Below are positions 50,583-63,635 of a stretch of 64,000 nucleotides of DNA, piece by piece. Under the pieces are notes generated by a model. The model was given only the letters and a program-made list of their open reading frames with translations. It made no database searches and was not told the DNA's origin. This DNA is from Spinellus fusiger (Eukaryota > Mucoromycota > Mucoromycetes > Mucorales > Phycomycetaceae). Positions within the stretch are counted from its first letter, which is position 1. Every line of letters begins with the position of its first letter. The position numbers were made by a program, and so were the translations under genes. The stretch spans positions 1 through 64,000 of the forward strand of contig JALLLS010000125.1 of the NCBI GenBank assembly GCA_025094145.1. Reading direction: 5' to 3'.

Positions 50583-53500
50583 TAATGAAAAAGAATACAA
50601 GTTGACCATTCAAGAGAAAAGATCGCCGCTACTATGATATTTATTCATGCATATTTATATCTTTATTTTTAAAAGAAAGAAGAAAAAAGAAAAAGGGGAG
50701 TCTGTGTTGCCCTTGTTTAAGCTACACGAAGTTAGATGAGTAGTGGCCGGGGGTATGTTACTCAAAAACTATTAACTTAAAATAACTTAGATCAAAGTAG
50801 TCCAAGATCATGAGATAACATAGAATAATAGGTATGAGTGAGTTATTTCTCTTTATATTGTAAAGCATTCTTTCTTTATTTATTTATACAAAAGAGTATT
50901 TGACTATTTATCATTTTATAGGATTAAAATTGTCTGAAAGAATAGTGAGATCATGACTGTAGTTAGCTGAGTGTCTGTTAATATAGGAGTGGTGCTATCT
51001 ATCTGAGGGTTTATTATAGCACATTATCATGACTAAGAATCAAAAGCATAGAGTCGTACAGATTATAGCGTTATAAAGTAGGAGGGTGTTACTAAATTCT
51101 TTTGTTTTATTGAAAGCCGCGAGAACAATCAAAAAAGGTACTATAGCTCAACAATGCGCACTTGAGCCAACAGATGTGTTTCCCCATTTTCTGGATCGAG
51201 TTGCAGTACACAAAAAATAACAATGAGCTTGAAAAATATGTCCAATTCTGGTAACTATATAGCAATGGGAAACACACTCAAAGAATAGTATTATTTGTCA
51301 GAACAACGATTAAAAACCAATAAATACAGGGTCGTCTAAAATTTCTTTTTATTTTGGAAGCAATGCAATAAATCAATTATGAAAGATTGTTTTTTTTTAT
51401 ATATACGTAAAAATATAACCTGTGTCCTTATCTGACTTCCAAAGTACCTGTAGTGTAGTACTGAAGAAATCAATGGGCCATTTGCATAGAGTAGTAGCCG
51501 TTACTGTTATTGTTATTTTTGCTTTTTTGTTTTTGTTTGATCATTATGGTGATTACTCGACTATGACAGGTGATGTACTATTACCTGCCTTTTGAGAGAA
51601 TAATGGTCATAAAAGACGGGGATTTAGGGAAAAATAGTATGGATAAAAGGATGAATTCTAATAATAAGAAAAGAAAACCAGACTACTTTTTGCATGGCTT
51701 ATGCGCTGTTCTTATCATGGTTACTTGAGAATTTCTCATTTCTCATGACCAAGGCCTGTGGTTACAGAATCACGAGCCTCATTTAGTCAAAGAATGGTAC
51801 CTAAACTTATTCAGACTAAGCACAGATGATTTTTATACATGTAATTGTCCAAGATGGTATCTGTGGATCGTTCTCATGTGTACCAGAAAAACAAAATCGT
51901 GCTGCATGTACCACCTATTTTTATTGTTTTTGCAATTAACGATCAAAAAGCCACTTGAAATGTAGGCCTATATATAACCAGGGTCTGAATGCACCAATTT
52001 TGAATGTTTTCAATACTAATACACATTTAATTTTATAAAATCAAAAAGACCAAAGAAAATGACTATTATCAAAACACTAATCACCTCTAAAGTCAACAAG
52101 ACAAGAAATATGGAGACTACAAAAGTATGCAGTGGTCGTGGAAAGAGCTATTGTTTAGTTCATCGCCGGTATTTTGAGACAAGCTGGTGCCCTGATTGTG
52201 GCCGTACCAATGGTATTTATTAGAATACTTTTATAAAGACTAAGAGTAGAACAGAGAAATTAAAAGACAAAAAATACTCAACGTTTCCCACCTTATTCTT
52301 TAGTAGGCTACTAGCAGCTGATTCAACAGCCTATTCCTCAGAAGCTATTAAGCTTCAGTTTTATGAATGTATATTCTCGACCCATTAGAAACTTCACGGG
52401 TCTATATAAACTCCAAGAGCAAACCCTATCATCTCATGTCATCATACCTTACTATGCAATGTCATGTCATGTCACGTCATGCCATGTATTATACCATACC
52501 ATACCATACCATACCATACCATATCATGTACTTTAACAAGAAGAAAAAGAAAAAGAAAATTGCTTGTAAATTATTCATGTATTATTTATAAATTCCTTCA
52601 CAGCCTAGAATCTCACATCATTATTATTATTTTATAAAACTTACTTTTGCATGTTTACTCATTGATCTATCTCTACGGAAAGGGTCTTTTAAAGACCTTA
52701 TGAGGTAACAGAACATTTATTTGACAATTTATGAATTGCAGCCATATCTACGGCGAAAGTCCACTGATGTTTCTGACAGAATGCCTTTTTCATGTTATAT
52801 CTATCCGTAAACATCTTTATATCTCTTCTTTTGATATGAGCTTATCCTTCTTTTCTCTTTACCCAAGTGCTCACAAATAGCCTTTTTGTTTAAATATGAA
52901 TAATCACATACACACGGTACGATACTACTGGAGTATTTAATAATGAATGTATTTATAGAGTAAATACTCTAAAACACACAAACAAAAACTTAATTACAGG
53001 CCTATCTTTTATCGTCTGTTATAACTTGTTATCTATAGCTTTGGTGTATCTCTTTGTAGTAGTTGTACTAGTTACTTATCTTGAAGACTTTATTTCAACG
53101 TCCTATCTGTGTCTTAATCCACTATCTCATACATTTAAAGAGCTTTTACCATTGTTTCATTAACTTTTATGCCTTTATGTTGGCTTACAATGCTCTTATG
53201 AAAACTTTAAGAATAAAAGAAAAAGGAATAGATATCTCACATGTCTTTCCACAGTATGACTTTACTGTATATTCTATTCTTTTATATGCATTTTCTTCCT
53301 ATCTTTAACTATTGTTACACGAGCTGTCTGTTCTCACTTAACACTATAGCTATCTCAGAATTTAGAAATAGGCAATGTTTTGCTAATCATTAGGGTCCCC
53401 ATGGATAGCATAGAGCAACACAAAAGAAGAAAGAGAAAAGAAAAAAAACGTCCTTGATAGTCCATATTGTCTGACCAGTTAACCTATTCAAATAAATAAT

Positions 53501-55386
53501 ATTGATAAACAAAGTAGGCCAAGACAACTATATCAAGAAAAGTCTACAAATCATTTATCTTTACAGATTGTTATGAGTAACTTGTTTTTTTTCTCCCTTG
53601 AAAATCATAATAAAATAGATGTCTTAATATATTTGCATTGTTGTTTATTTATTGACTTGTAGATCCAAAGACTGTGGACGCCACAAAGGAGATCTGTTTT
53701 AGGTGGATTTTCTTTTATGTTATGATCTCTCTTTATTTACGATATCTGCTAAACTATCGAGTTCCTGAACCCCAAGAGAAATACTATTGTGCCATTGAGT
53801 CACTCCTTCACCCAAGAAATCAGATAACATACCAAAGGATATACTCATTACAGAAAATCATAAGTATTTTTTCATTATGGGAAATGAGAAAGGGGCATAC
53901 AAGAAAAGGTAGACAGGACACCACACACTCCATTCATTAATATTAGTGCATCAGCTATCTGACAGTTATTATTAAGAGTTCAGTAAGAACAAAAAATAAT
54001 ACCATGTTTATGGTAGTACTATTTCTTATTTCTTTTTTTCACTCATCATTAACTACTATTACAGAATAAGTGAAAGGTATTCATTGTCAGTTGCAATACG
54101 GGCTGTATTCTTATTGATTTGAGATGTGTCTATTGACTAGCTATGGAGTGACATTAAAAAATGCTTATTGCGTTTGTTTCCTATGCAGGTGCTTTTGAGT
54201 TATGTAAGCGCGCTGATAGATAGTGTAGATAGGTTGATCTAAACAAAAGAAAGCAATAGGCACTTATACTATATCTCTTTTTCTTTTTTCACTCAATGTG
54301 CTTTGGTGCTCACAGTATGATGTATGCATGATTCCATGAATTAAGGATCATTTGATTTACCAACTCTCTTAGAGCTCGTGGTCTATGCTTTGGCATCAGT
54401 TATACTGCTTAATTCTATTTGAATACGGAAATGATTAATACTCATATTCATACTTATAGACTATAAAGCATTGGAATGAGAAGTATTTAATGTCTTTAAT
54501 TTTCTTTCTTCCTTTCTTTGAGTTGTACTTTTTAGAGTATTCACATATGTAACTCTGTTTATCTGTTTATCTGAAATAAATAAACAACATATTATTACAA
54601 AGGGCAGAGGGTAGAATAGGTAATTCAGGCGTTTTAACAGGATTTTGATAAGCATACATCTGTCAATAAAAAGTACTAAAAAAATAAAAATAAAAATGAA
54701 ACCCCCTTTCATCTTACTCCCTTGCTCCTTTACCTTATTTATACTAAGCAAACAGGTATTGCAATTAAATAAAATTCTGAATGAACAAATCTAGAATACT
54801 ATTTTTCTATGGATTTCAAAGTAATAATTCTATGTTATTGAAGTAATAAATTTTGGCTCACACCCACACACCCAATGAACAGATAGATTACTATCATATG
54901 AACACTATTACTGTAAAATATTTAGCAACTCTAACATCTAAAGTGTTTAATATTTGTAACCAGAGACAAGTAGCAGTATATAACTACAAATAGACATGTA
55001 GACTCTTTGACCTAGCCTACTCTATACTATCCTAAATGCTAGCATTAGAAGAATGTATTCCTGTTAATTACTAATTAACAGTCTATAAATTACTGTTAAT
55101 GTGAGATAAAAAGAGGTTAACAATAACTGTATACTGGAACAGCTTCCAATCTCTTTTCTTGCGCAGAGTATTTCTCCCACTACTCAACTATTCCCAATTT
55201 TCACAATCAAATTTTCAATTTATTTGTTGGTATTTTTATTTTTAAAATACATAGTAACAGTTACTTTTTTTTTAAATACAAAAGAAGATATAAGTTATAA
55301 GGGTATAGTTATTAGAAAGAATGGACTCTATTAGATAAAGTAAGTATAGGTTTTTGTATTATAAATTACGATTAAAAAATAAGATA
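49023..55386. other. Gene-poor AT-rich stretch, 6.3 kb
   Basis: No gene recognised on either strand. It contains simple repeats: GA units near 50272-50292, AAAAT units near 50555-50585, and TGTCA/ATACC units at 52437-52525. A 54-codon frame with a CxxC pair lies at 52059-52223 (see findings). No rRNA or tRNA seen. Confidence 0.5.
52437..52525 (+). repeat. TGTCA then ATACC pentanucleotide microsatellites
   Basis: Short run of TGTCA-type units followed by about six ATACC units. Confidence 0.85.
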
Positions 55387-58300
55387 TTAAAGAGTAGGAT
55401 TTGTTTCCAAGAGATTGAAATAGATTAAAGCAAAGTCTGTACATTTGATATCAACGCAGTACTTCATGCTGTACAAGAAGACCTTTTCCGCGTGGTTACT
55501 ATTTTCATAAGAGTCAAAAGAAGATTAGAGGAGTTCTAGGATGAATGACAAGGCAAACCCTACATTTTCTCAAGTGTCATATCAGGATAGATCTGAGCAA
55601 AATCAGAGTTATAGATAGCATAGTCATCCCACACTTTCACAGAAAGCAAAAGTGCACTCATAACAATCATACGCCAATTAATTTCACAAATCTTTTGATC
55701 CGATGTAGCTAGCATACGGGTAATGTAAATATAAGTGATGACAAGATGCTCAGAGTGAATCTATGAAGACCAACAAAATATAAATGCCCATGCTTCAATG
55801 CCTCCATTTTCAAGAAGAGTTCAATAGTAGTAATTACCTCTGCACAACTCATCACAAATGCCATATGGTTGTATATTTGCTGCCAGTTTGTAAACGGGGC
55901 CGTTCCAAAAAAATCAACATCACCAATATGACCTTCATTTGCCATCTGAGGGTGGTAAGAGAACGCAGGGCTGTGAGAGAAGCTTTCTTTAGAATGGTTG
56001 GTGCGCATGATTTCTTGGATGGAGCGAGATATACTAGTAGAGGGAATAGTAAGTAAAAGGCGATGGATTCATAGAGTAGTTTCTATAGTCTACATACCAC
56101 TCGAGGACAGAAGCCATTTTCTCTCGTGAGCTGTACTCTATGCGAAACTGTTGCTGCCATTTCAACTCATACTCACCTGTTGAAATATGTTTAAGATAAG
56201 CCTGCTTATCACGAATGTTGATGAAAGAGACGTTTTGGAACAACGAGGAGGCCGAGTCACTGTCTAGAACAGATTGTGCTACCTGGGTTGGTATCAAACC
56301 AGAGACGTTTTCAGAGTGCTTAAAGGCAGCACCAGCACCAAAAGGAGACCATTGTATACCCGTATCTACCAGACTAGACATATGATCATTTGAATGATAA
56401 GCAGCTCTGATCAGATCCATTTCTCCTTCCACACTAGAGTTTATAGAAGAGCTGTCACTTGGTCGAGAACGGATTTGCTGGCATACATGGTTGAGTTTCT
56501 TTATCATGAAAGCTCTAGTGCTGCTCAAGGTTCGCATGGTCTTGAGGTTCCACTCAGGAAGATAACTGTGTGTCTCTTCGAAAACATAACCACGAGAAGT
56601 GACATCTAGCATGCCATATTCGTAGCCACAGAGAATATACATCTCGGCCAGTTCTTCACACATCCGGATGGCCTCTTCATAGTGCATTTTGAGCTCTTTG
56701 ATATCAGGCTCTTCTGCTTCCATGATCTGGATATGCTCAAGAAGAGAGAAAATGTCTTCATTGACAGTTGTTGGCATGGGCTCACACACATGGAGAGAAA
56801 GCCTGTGCATCAAGTCCTGGCGGTAGTCTCCCATATGGAACAAAGTTGGGAGAGTCCATTCTGGGAAAATGTCGAGCCGCTTCTCAAAAAGATAGACACC
56901 ATTTTCTATGAAAAGGAGCGTATCCCACTGTGAACTAAAGCTAAGCCATTGAGCAGCATAGTCAAGTTCGCCAATACTGCGTTGAAGCTCCAACACAATA
57001 CTCGAGTTTTCTATCTCGTAGTAGTTCTTTCTGAAGATTGTTGGAAACAGTGTGACCAGTCTTATTTCCAGATTCTTGGGAGATTTCTGATCTTTGAGTT
57101 TGAACAAGGCAGTCTTCAGTATATGATGCTCTTTTGAAGCTCGCAAAAGACTATCCAGGCTTGTATCCATGCTCTTGTCAATACTGGAAACTGACGATAG
57201 TTGAGTTTTTTTTTTGCTTGCCATGAAATTTTGACGGGTTCTTTCTAACCAGGATTGAATAAACTCCTCTACTTGATGAATCTTTGCCTCAATGTCCACT
57301 GTAAAGTCTTTGGGAAGACCGATATCTTGACGAGGGTTAAGTGAAATCTTTTCTTCACCAGTATGGATGCTAATGGAGTGGTGAGAATTTTCAGAAGTCA
57401 TACTTTCAAAATGCTCAATAAGTTCAGGTATTGAGTCTTCATTCACTTGGATAGCACTATCTATTACTTGTGAAAAAAAGCGAGGTTTAGAGCAAGACAA
57501 TGACAGTGGGAATAATGCATTGACATAGTATTTAGAGAGAGAAGAAGAAAAAGTCAACCTACGCTCAACACCAATCAAAGTATCTGGATCTAGGGCTGCT
57601 TCTTCAGGGGTTTCTGGCTCTGGTGTCTCAGGTTCAGGTGTCTCAGGTTCAGGTGCTTCCAACTCTGGTGTCTCAGGCTCTGGTATTTCAATTTCAAGAG
57701 CCTGAGGTTCAAGTAGTCCTTCCAAATGATCGAGGGTAGCCTTGATTTCTTTGCGACTAAAGGTCTTGCGCATCTTTCTGCCAATGTTACCAAGAAGAAT
57801 GGGAACATTGCGCTTGGATGGCTTTTTGATGTCCTGAAAGCTTGTAAAATACTTGTCGCGACTCCTCATTCCAAATAGGCGGCTTACAGAGCGTTTCTTC
57901 CCCCCCTTACTAGATGACAAGGCAGTACTTAATAGTTCTATGGAATGTTGATCATTGCTGTCATTGCTGTCACTGCTTTGAGCCAAAGAAAGCCCAGATT
58001 CCTCCGTCTTAATACCAGAGGAGATCAAGGAAGGAAGAGATCCTTTATCATCTCTGACGAGTTCATTGGGTTCCATCACTAACTCTTTACTGATAGTGAC
58101 AGATTTCTTCAATACAGTGATATCATTAGGATCTATAGACGCATCAAATACATTGTTAGTGATGCAAGTGGATGTTAAATGATTCAACTCACTTTCATGG
58201 ATGAGTAAATCAATGGCCTGTTCAATAGACATTGGCTGGCCATTCTCTTCGCATAAAAGGTCCATGTTGGGTACCACTGGTTTAATGCTCTTCACAAGTG

Positions 58301-58910
58301 ATCGACGTATCCAGCGTGCAAAGCGGTCAATAGTTTTTGAATGCGACATTCTCTTGGGTGTGGATTCAGCTAGTGATGCAGTGCTTTCTTCTTCGTGGAT
58401 TGTTTTTACTTCATGGAAAATATCAGGTTCAAGTTCAGAGACTTTATCTTCAAGTACTGCTCTGGCTTCATGAAATGTCTCATACTCATGCTCAGGAGTC
58501 TTCTCTTCAGGTGTTACTCTGGCTTGGTGGAGGGCTTTGGTTTTAAGCGCTAGTTCAGGTTCAAGTAGGGATGTATCTTCAAGAAGGATGTGGGATACAG
58601 ATGCCTGTTTCTGTTCAGACAAGAGTGTATCTTCAAAGAATGTCTCTGTTTCCAGCAGATCTTCAGATTCAGATGCAATGTCAGACGACACCAACTTTTC
58701 CAACAGAGTAGGAACTCTTGACAGCTGCTGAATACATACATCTACAACTACTGGTGGTAACTCCATGGAAAGAGTCTGTTCAATGACAGGTAAGGCGGTT
58801 TTGAGGGTTTCGATTAAATTTTCAGGAATGGGAATATCTGATATTGCACATGTTTGGCTTTTTGATGAACGCTTTATAGTTGCACGTACTTTCTTGAATA
58901 GAGTGTTCAT
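55387..58910 (-). CDS. 1105-aa protein with a C-terminal cyclin box (cyclin Y-like)
   Basis: Four exons on the minus strand: 58910-56098, 56033-55838, 55760-55564 and 55498-55387, giving 1105 codons in frame. The start chosen is MNTLFKKVRATIKRSSKSQ. The frame is open further upstream, but that part looks untranslated. Residues about 60-430 are acidic and Glu-rich, with an E-P-E-T-P repeat at about 405-440. Residues 530-900 are long helices (QSWLERTRQNF, LDYAAQWLSFSSQW, HYEEAIRMCEELAEMY) of unknown family, perhaps spectrin- or Kar9-like. From about residue 925 it reads as a cyclin: EKMASVLECISRSIQEIM, HLVITYIYITRML, NWRMIVMSALLLSVKVWDD, and the short second helix set. VWDD-x-A-x-x-N-x-D-F is typical of cyclin Y/PCL-type CDK partners. 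Confidence 0.75.
57595..57700 (-). repeat. In-frame 15-bp repeat encoding Glu-Pro-Glu-Thr-Pro
   Basis: About seven units of GAACCTGAGACACC-type codons in the cyclin-domain gene, encoding E-P-E-T-P with E-L-E-A-P variants. Low-complexity, and a likely site of length variation. Confidence 0.9.
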
Positions 58911-61093
58911 GGTGAAGACGGTAATAAATAGAATATAGAGGAGTGTAAAGACTGTAAGGGCTGTAAGGACTGTAAGGACTGTGAGGGTGATAAGGTTGGA
59001 GGTGTGTTTAAATTGTGAGAGTTGTAGGTCTGTAAGAGGGCTAGGACTGAGGAGACGGTAAGACTGAAAGATGGTTATAGCTGAAGGAGTGGCTGGATTG
59101 GGAAAAAGAATGGAAGGTAGGGACGATGCTGATAAAAAGAAGAGTATATCAGAACATACATTGAGATCATTGGCATAGGTTGTAGTAGGCAACTTACAAC
59201 TCGCCGATTTATCAAAGGAGTGTGATTTGGTCTTGTCCAAGAGAAGGTTTCGAAGAGGATGAGAGGATAACAGGTATAGACAAAACTAGAAGAATGTATT
59301 CTATTAGTCTATTTGTTTTTTAGGCGGATGTGTAGTAGGATAGGTAAAGGGAAAGAACAAACAGTACACGTTCAAGAAGAATGTTTATATAAGAAAGTGT
59401 GTGCTTGGAATTAGACAAATTGTTGAATTGACTAGTGCCATACATAGCGCAAGTATGTTGCTATTGCTTTCCTCCCAAGAGTCTTACCTCTCTTGTGTTT
59501 GTATCCCTAAAGAAGAAGAAGGATAAAGTGGATGGTTAGTTATAAAGAAAGACTGTGGATGACTATTGACACTGCTCTGCTCTTTTCTCTTTTCAGTCCG
59601 TTTTCATACTGTAGGTAGTTCTTTGGTGGTTGATAATGAAGAAAGAATGTGGAATAGGCCAATACCCGGACATAAACAAAACTCAAGCTGTGTACACTTG
59701 TAAGTTACCTCTATTAAAATGAGGATAGTTTGTTCCATTCCACTGAATAATAAGATATAGAAATACTGTCTTGTTCAGAATATCACTGCATGGCGAAAGT
59801 TTGGCATCATAAAATATTTCTACTTTTATTTTGTTGCACTTTAACCCCTCTTTCAATTCTCTGCTTTTTCTACTCTTTCTACATTTGTTAGTTTTCCTTC
59901 TCTTCCCACTTTTATTACTTTGTGTGTCTATGTTTTTTAACCCTGTGTCTATGTTTCTTCTTCTCCATAGTCTCTTCTTCCTAATTGCAATGTAAGTTTT
60001 GGCCTTTTTCTATAGGTCAGTCTTACATCCTCTTTCCCGGTCTCTTACTGTCCATTTCTCACTCTTTCTCCATTTCTTCCACCGCCACAGTGACTCTTTT
60101 CCTTTCTACCAGAGTTCTGTGTAGAGTTTCTTTTCCTTTCTTTGAGAACCCCCTCTTATTTTCATCCTAGAGATGTATGCATTACTCTTTTAGCATTCAC
60201 TCTAGTCTATGCATTCAACGGAGCGAGATGGTGCACAATTGAAGAGACTTCCATAGCACTGCTTTGGCACTCACAAAGAGAGTAGGACTATCCCACAGAT
60301 AGAATAGTGAGGCATAAGATGGTTGCATCATAGACACCATAGCACCTATATCCTACACTTGATCAATTCCTATCACATAGTAGTCTATGAAGAAAGTCCA
60401 GTACACATCCTACTATGAAGTGTTCAGGTTCATTTTTATTCATAGACATTCTTTTCTCCTGAGAAATATGAAAGGGAAAATAATAATAAAAATAAAAAAG
60501 ATATCCTTCCTTCCCTTTTTTTTCATACTTCATTCTTCATTACTTTATGTTCATACTCACAATAGATATTCTTTAGAGAGACAAAGTTTCCTCTATCGAA
60601 AATAACTCATCTTTGAGCAGACACTGGTAGGCTTTTCTAGTTGAGTTCTAAACAACCTATTTTGTAATTTTATGTTGAATACTGGTGGAATAGTCAGTGG
60701 CAGTCATTGATAGATGGGCAGTCATTAAGAAGCTTCTGCTGTAGTTTTCTATCTACTCCTTGAAAATACCACAAGAGAGTAGAATGGAAACACGGCAATT
60801 TACTTATTTATGGTGCATTTATATTTATAGTGTATACACTGTGTTGATGACCAAACCAAGGATTAACAAGCATCGACTCTAATAAATAAACAAACAATCA
60901 TTACAGAACCCCACTTCCATTGGCAGACTGTTGGCATGGCATAACTCTATAAAGACCAGTCCCCACACTCATACCAAGATTGACAAGGACAAGAAAGAAA
61001 GAGAAGAGTATTTTATAGTGTATGTTGTTGGAGAACTGTTTCTTGTAGTAGCAAGTCAGACACTCATCTATCTACCATGGGCTATGGTGTTCA
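58911..61093. other. Intergenic with upstream CTTACAGTCC repeats, no gene recognised
   Basis: Just upstream of the cyclin-domain start, 58943-58990 holds about five 10-bp units (plus strand: GACTGTAAGG). The minus-strand frame open across it is hydrophobic repeat translation and is probably 5' UTR. 59800-60180 is pyrimidine-rich on the plus strand. Otherwise nothing recognised. Confidence 0.55.
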
Positions 61094-62964
61094 CTAGTGT
61101 CGGTTGTTAAAGGCAGAAGCTTCTTTATGGAAGTTGGGATAATATCCCACTTTGTACTTTGGATTCACCGCTTTACTCAAAGTATCAATTTCAATCCATT
61201 GAGATCTGCAATAGACACAACTGACTTCATCACCACGTGCTTTCTTCCACGTTTTGAAGCATGTCTATAGAGAATAAGGTTTAGAAGGTGTGTTATGCCT
61301 ATGAACTTACAAAATGAACATTATTGCCATATTTTCTGCAATAATCAATCTTTGGTAGCTCCTTTTCTGTCAACTGTTCAAAACAAATAGGGCAGTCGGA
61401 AGTATCCAAGGGACGTCTATTCGAGATGCATAGCATAAAAGAACAACAGAGAAACAGGTAAGTAACAGACATCTTAGAGAAGAGATGTCTCTCTACCTGT
61501 CTGCTGTCTCAACACTATTGCCCGTCTCTTGATAGAGCACTTTATGAATGAGAGCTCTGAGTTGTTTATGAGCCTATGCAGACAGAAAGAAGAAGAATAA
61601 AAAATGATGACAGAGAAGCAGAGAGATAGATTAAATAGGGTTACAAGAGATCATTACCAGAACACTGGCATCAGGAATACGTCTGGTAAACAAGGCCTCC
61701 ACTTGCTAAAGAAGGATAAACATCATGTCCAATGGATGTTGATATAAAGAATAGACCCTTACCTTGTCTGTAAGTTCTTTGTTTAAAAACACAATAGAGT
61801 TGATTTCCAAACAAAACACTTTTAGAAGCACCATAATAATGTGTTTGCAAAGCTGTCTTCTTATTCTGTAATCAAAGCAGGTGCATGAGCACTTTTTGCT
61901 TACTGTCACGGAATAGACCTAAGATGCATTTGTTCATTGTACATCGTACTTTAGGTTATATCCCATGCTTGACTCTACCTACATTTCCAGTACTTCCTAG
62001 CACTAGTAGTATATTTATGAGGTGCATTAATAAGAATAGATAGCTACTATTGACGCATAATGACTTGCCATCAAACTTCTCGAGATGAGGCTCCTGAAGA
62101 TCTCTCAATACAACCATCATGCGTTCATCTTTAGACCGTTGTATACGACTGAATACATTCTGTAAATAGAGGATCCCACATCAGTAATGCAATGTCACCT
62201 TTTTATGCAATTCTAAGAAGAGTTTACCATTGGGAATAATGTTAAATCTACAGTATCCAATACATTTTCATTTTCATTCTCATGTTTGTCTTGTTCTTTC
62301 TTTTTAACAAGGTCAACAATCTCTTCTGCTTCTGCTTCTGCTTCTGCTTCTGCTTCTGCTGTCTGTGGGGGTTCATTGATTTCTCCACTTGCTTCTGATG
62401 CTTCAGGATCAACTCTCTCTGTAGCCCCCTTTTCTTTGCCTTTGCCTGTGTCTTTTCTCTTTCTATGATGTTTCCTTTCTATGGACTCAGGAATCTTGTC
62501 ATTGGCACTGGTTATAGTAATGGCCTTTTGTGCTGCGGATGCCTTTGCCTTTGAACTCTTCTTGGGTGTTGACATTTTTTTCTCACGCTTAAGCTTTTCC
62601 TTGCTAATCTTCTTTACATCTTTCTTTGTAGACTCATTTAAGAAGCTCTGACCAAACCGTTTCTCTTTCTCAGCAAGGGTGGAAGACCTGAAGAAAAGAA
62701 AACATACATACATACATACATACATACATACATACATACATACATACATACATACATACATACATACATACATACATACATACATACATACATACATACA
62801 TACATACATACACACATACACACATACACACATACACACAGTGAATAAATACTTGTACTCTATACTCTGTACCTGTTTTACTTCCTCTTTTACACTCCCC
62901 TACCTTTCTACTACCCACATATCACTCACCTTGTCACTCTTTTTGCAACTGGAGAAGAAACCAT
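61094..62964 (-). CDS. SWIM zinc finger plus RING-like protein, E3 ligase candidate
   Basis: Nine exons on the minus strand: 62964-62930, 62687-62228, 62159-62069, 62002-61983, 61918-61763, 61705-61658, 61573-61497, 61416-61311 and 61264-61094, giving 387 codons in frame. The N-terminal 160 residues are basic/acidic low-complexity with an Ala-Glu run. GSTGNVYSVTVSKKCSCTCF...LCKH (about 197-228) is a SWIM finger (CxC...CxH). A RING-like domain follows (about 302-355; CPICFEQL...YCRKYGNNVHFTCFKTW...CVYCRSQW). SWIM followed by RING occurs in ZSWIM2/MEX-like ubiquitin ligases, so protein ubiquitylation is inferred. Intron 3 uses a GC donor. Exon 1 is the least certain part. An ATG at 62575 is an alternative start. 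Confidence 0.78.
62702..62840 (+). repeat. CATA tetranucleotide microsatellite in intron 1 of the SWIM-RING gene
   Basis: About 27 uninterrupted CATA units, then CACA variants, just upstream of the exon 2 acceptor on the minus strand. The long frames that cross it (Tyr-Val-Cys-Met and Ile-His-Thr-Tyr repeats) are artefacts. Confidence 0.95.
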
Positions 62965-63635
62965 TAAGGAGAAAAGAAAGAAAATAGAAACAAGTTACAT
63001 AAATCATAGTCCCATTCCCTTTTTTCCCTTCATTGCCTGTGACCTGCTACTCACACCCTCCAATGTGTGTGAGTAGAATCAACAGGTTTCGATTCTCCCA
63101 TGTCATCAGTTATTCATAGATTTATTCATAGATTCATACACTCTTCCGCTCTATTATAGTGAAAGAGTAGAAAGAGTCCCTGTTTCCATCTAGAAAGAAG
63201 AATCCACAAACACCTTATCATCATCTAGTCATGCCCTATTAGTGTTAATATTAGTGTTATTACTGTTAATTTGTTATTAACAGTACAGACGTGCATAATA
63301 CACCATCCAATAGACAGTGGCCATTAGAACCTTCCATAGAGTGAGGTATGCATTGCCACCTGCTTCATACACATACCAGCTACACTCTATGCCCAGTAAG
63401 AGTGACTTTCCTTCTTTGATAACACTGTCCTGGATGCCCTTGCTTCTACACTATGGATCCCTGCCAAATAACCCTGCCATAAAGGCAGTGTCTGAGTTGG
63501 GATCCCATGAGTTGAGATGGGCTGATTGGTCTATTCTTACTACACCCCACACATCCTTCTATATTACAAAGCTATACAGTGCATGGACAGTAGATTCTAG
63601 TCAGTTTAGTATCTATTTCTATAACCTACAATATA
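62965..63635. other. Intergenic, no gene recognised
   Basis: No supported feature. Presumably carries the SWIM-RING gene promoter. Ends at the TA flanking the edge transposon copy. Confidence 0.5.

Noticed and set aside
53662..53715. DCGR-like match between 52188 and 53662 suggesting two zinc-ribbon exons
   Set aside because: The resemblance is only a few residues and no consistent splice structure links the two.
58911..59240. Upstream extension of the cyclin-domain protein to an ATG at 59240
   Set aside because: The extension is a Thr/Leu/Val translation of the 10-bp CTTACAGTCC repeat with no conserved features. ATG 58910, followed by a basic, protein-like start, is preferred.
62679..62987. 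Frames of Tyr-Ile-His-Thr and Cys-Met-Tyr-Val repeats
   Set aside because: Direct translations of the CATA microsatellite inside an intron.
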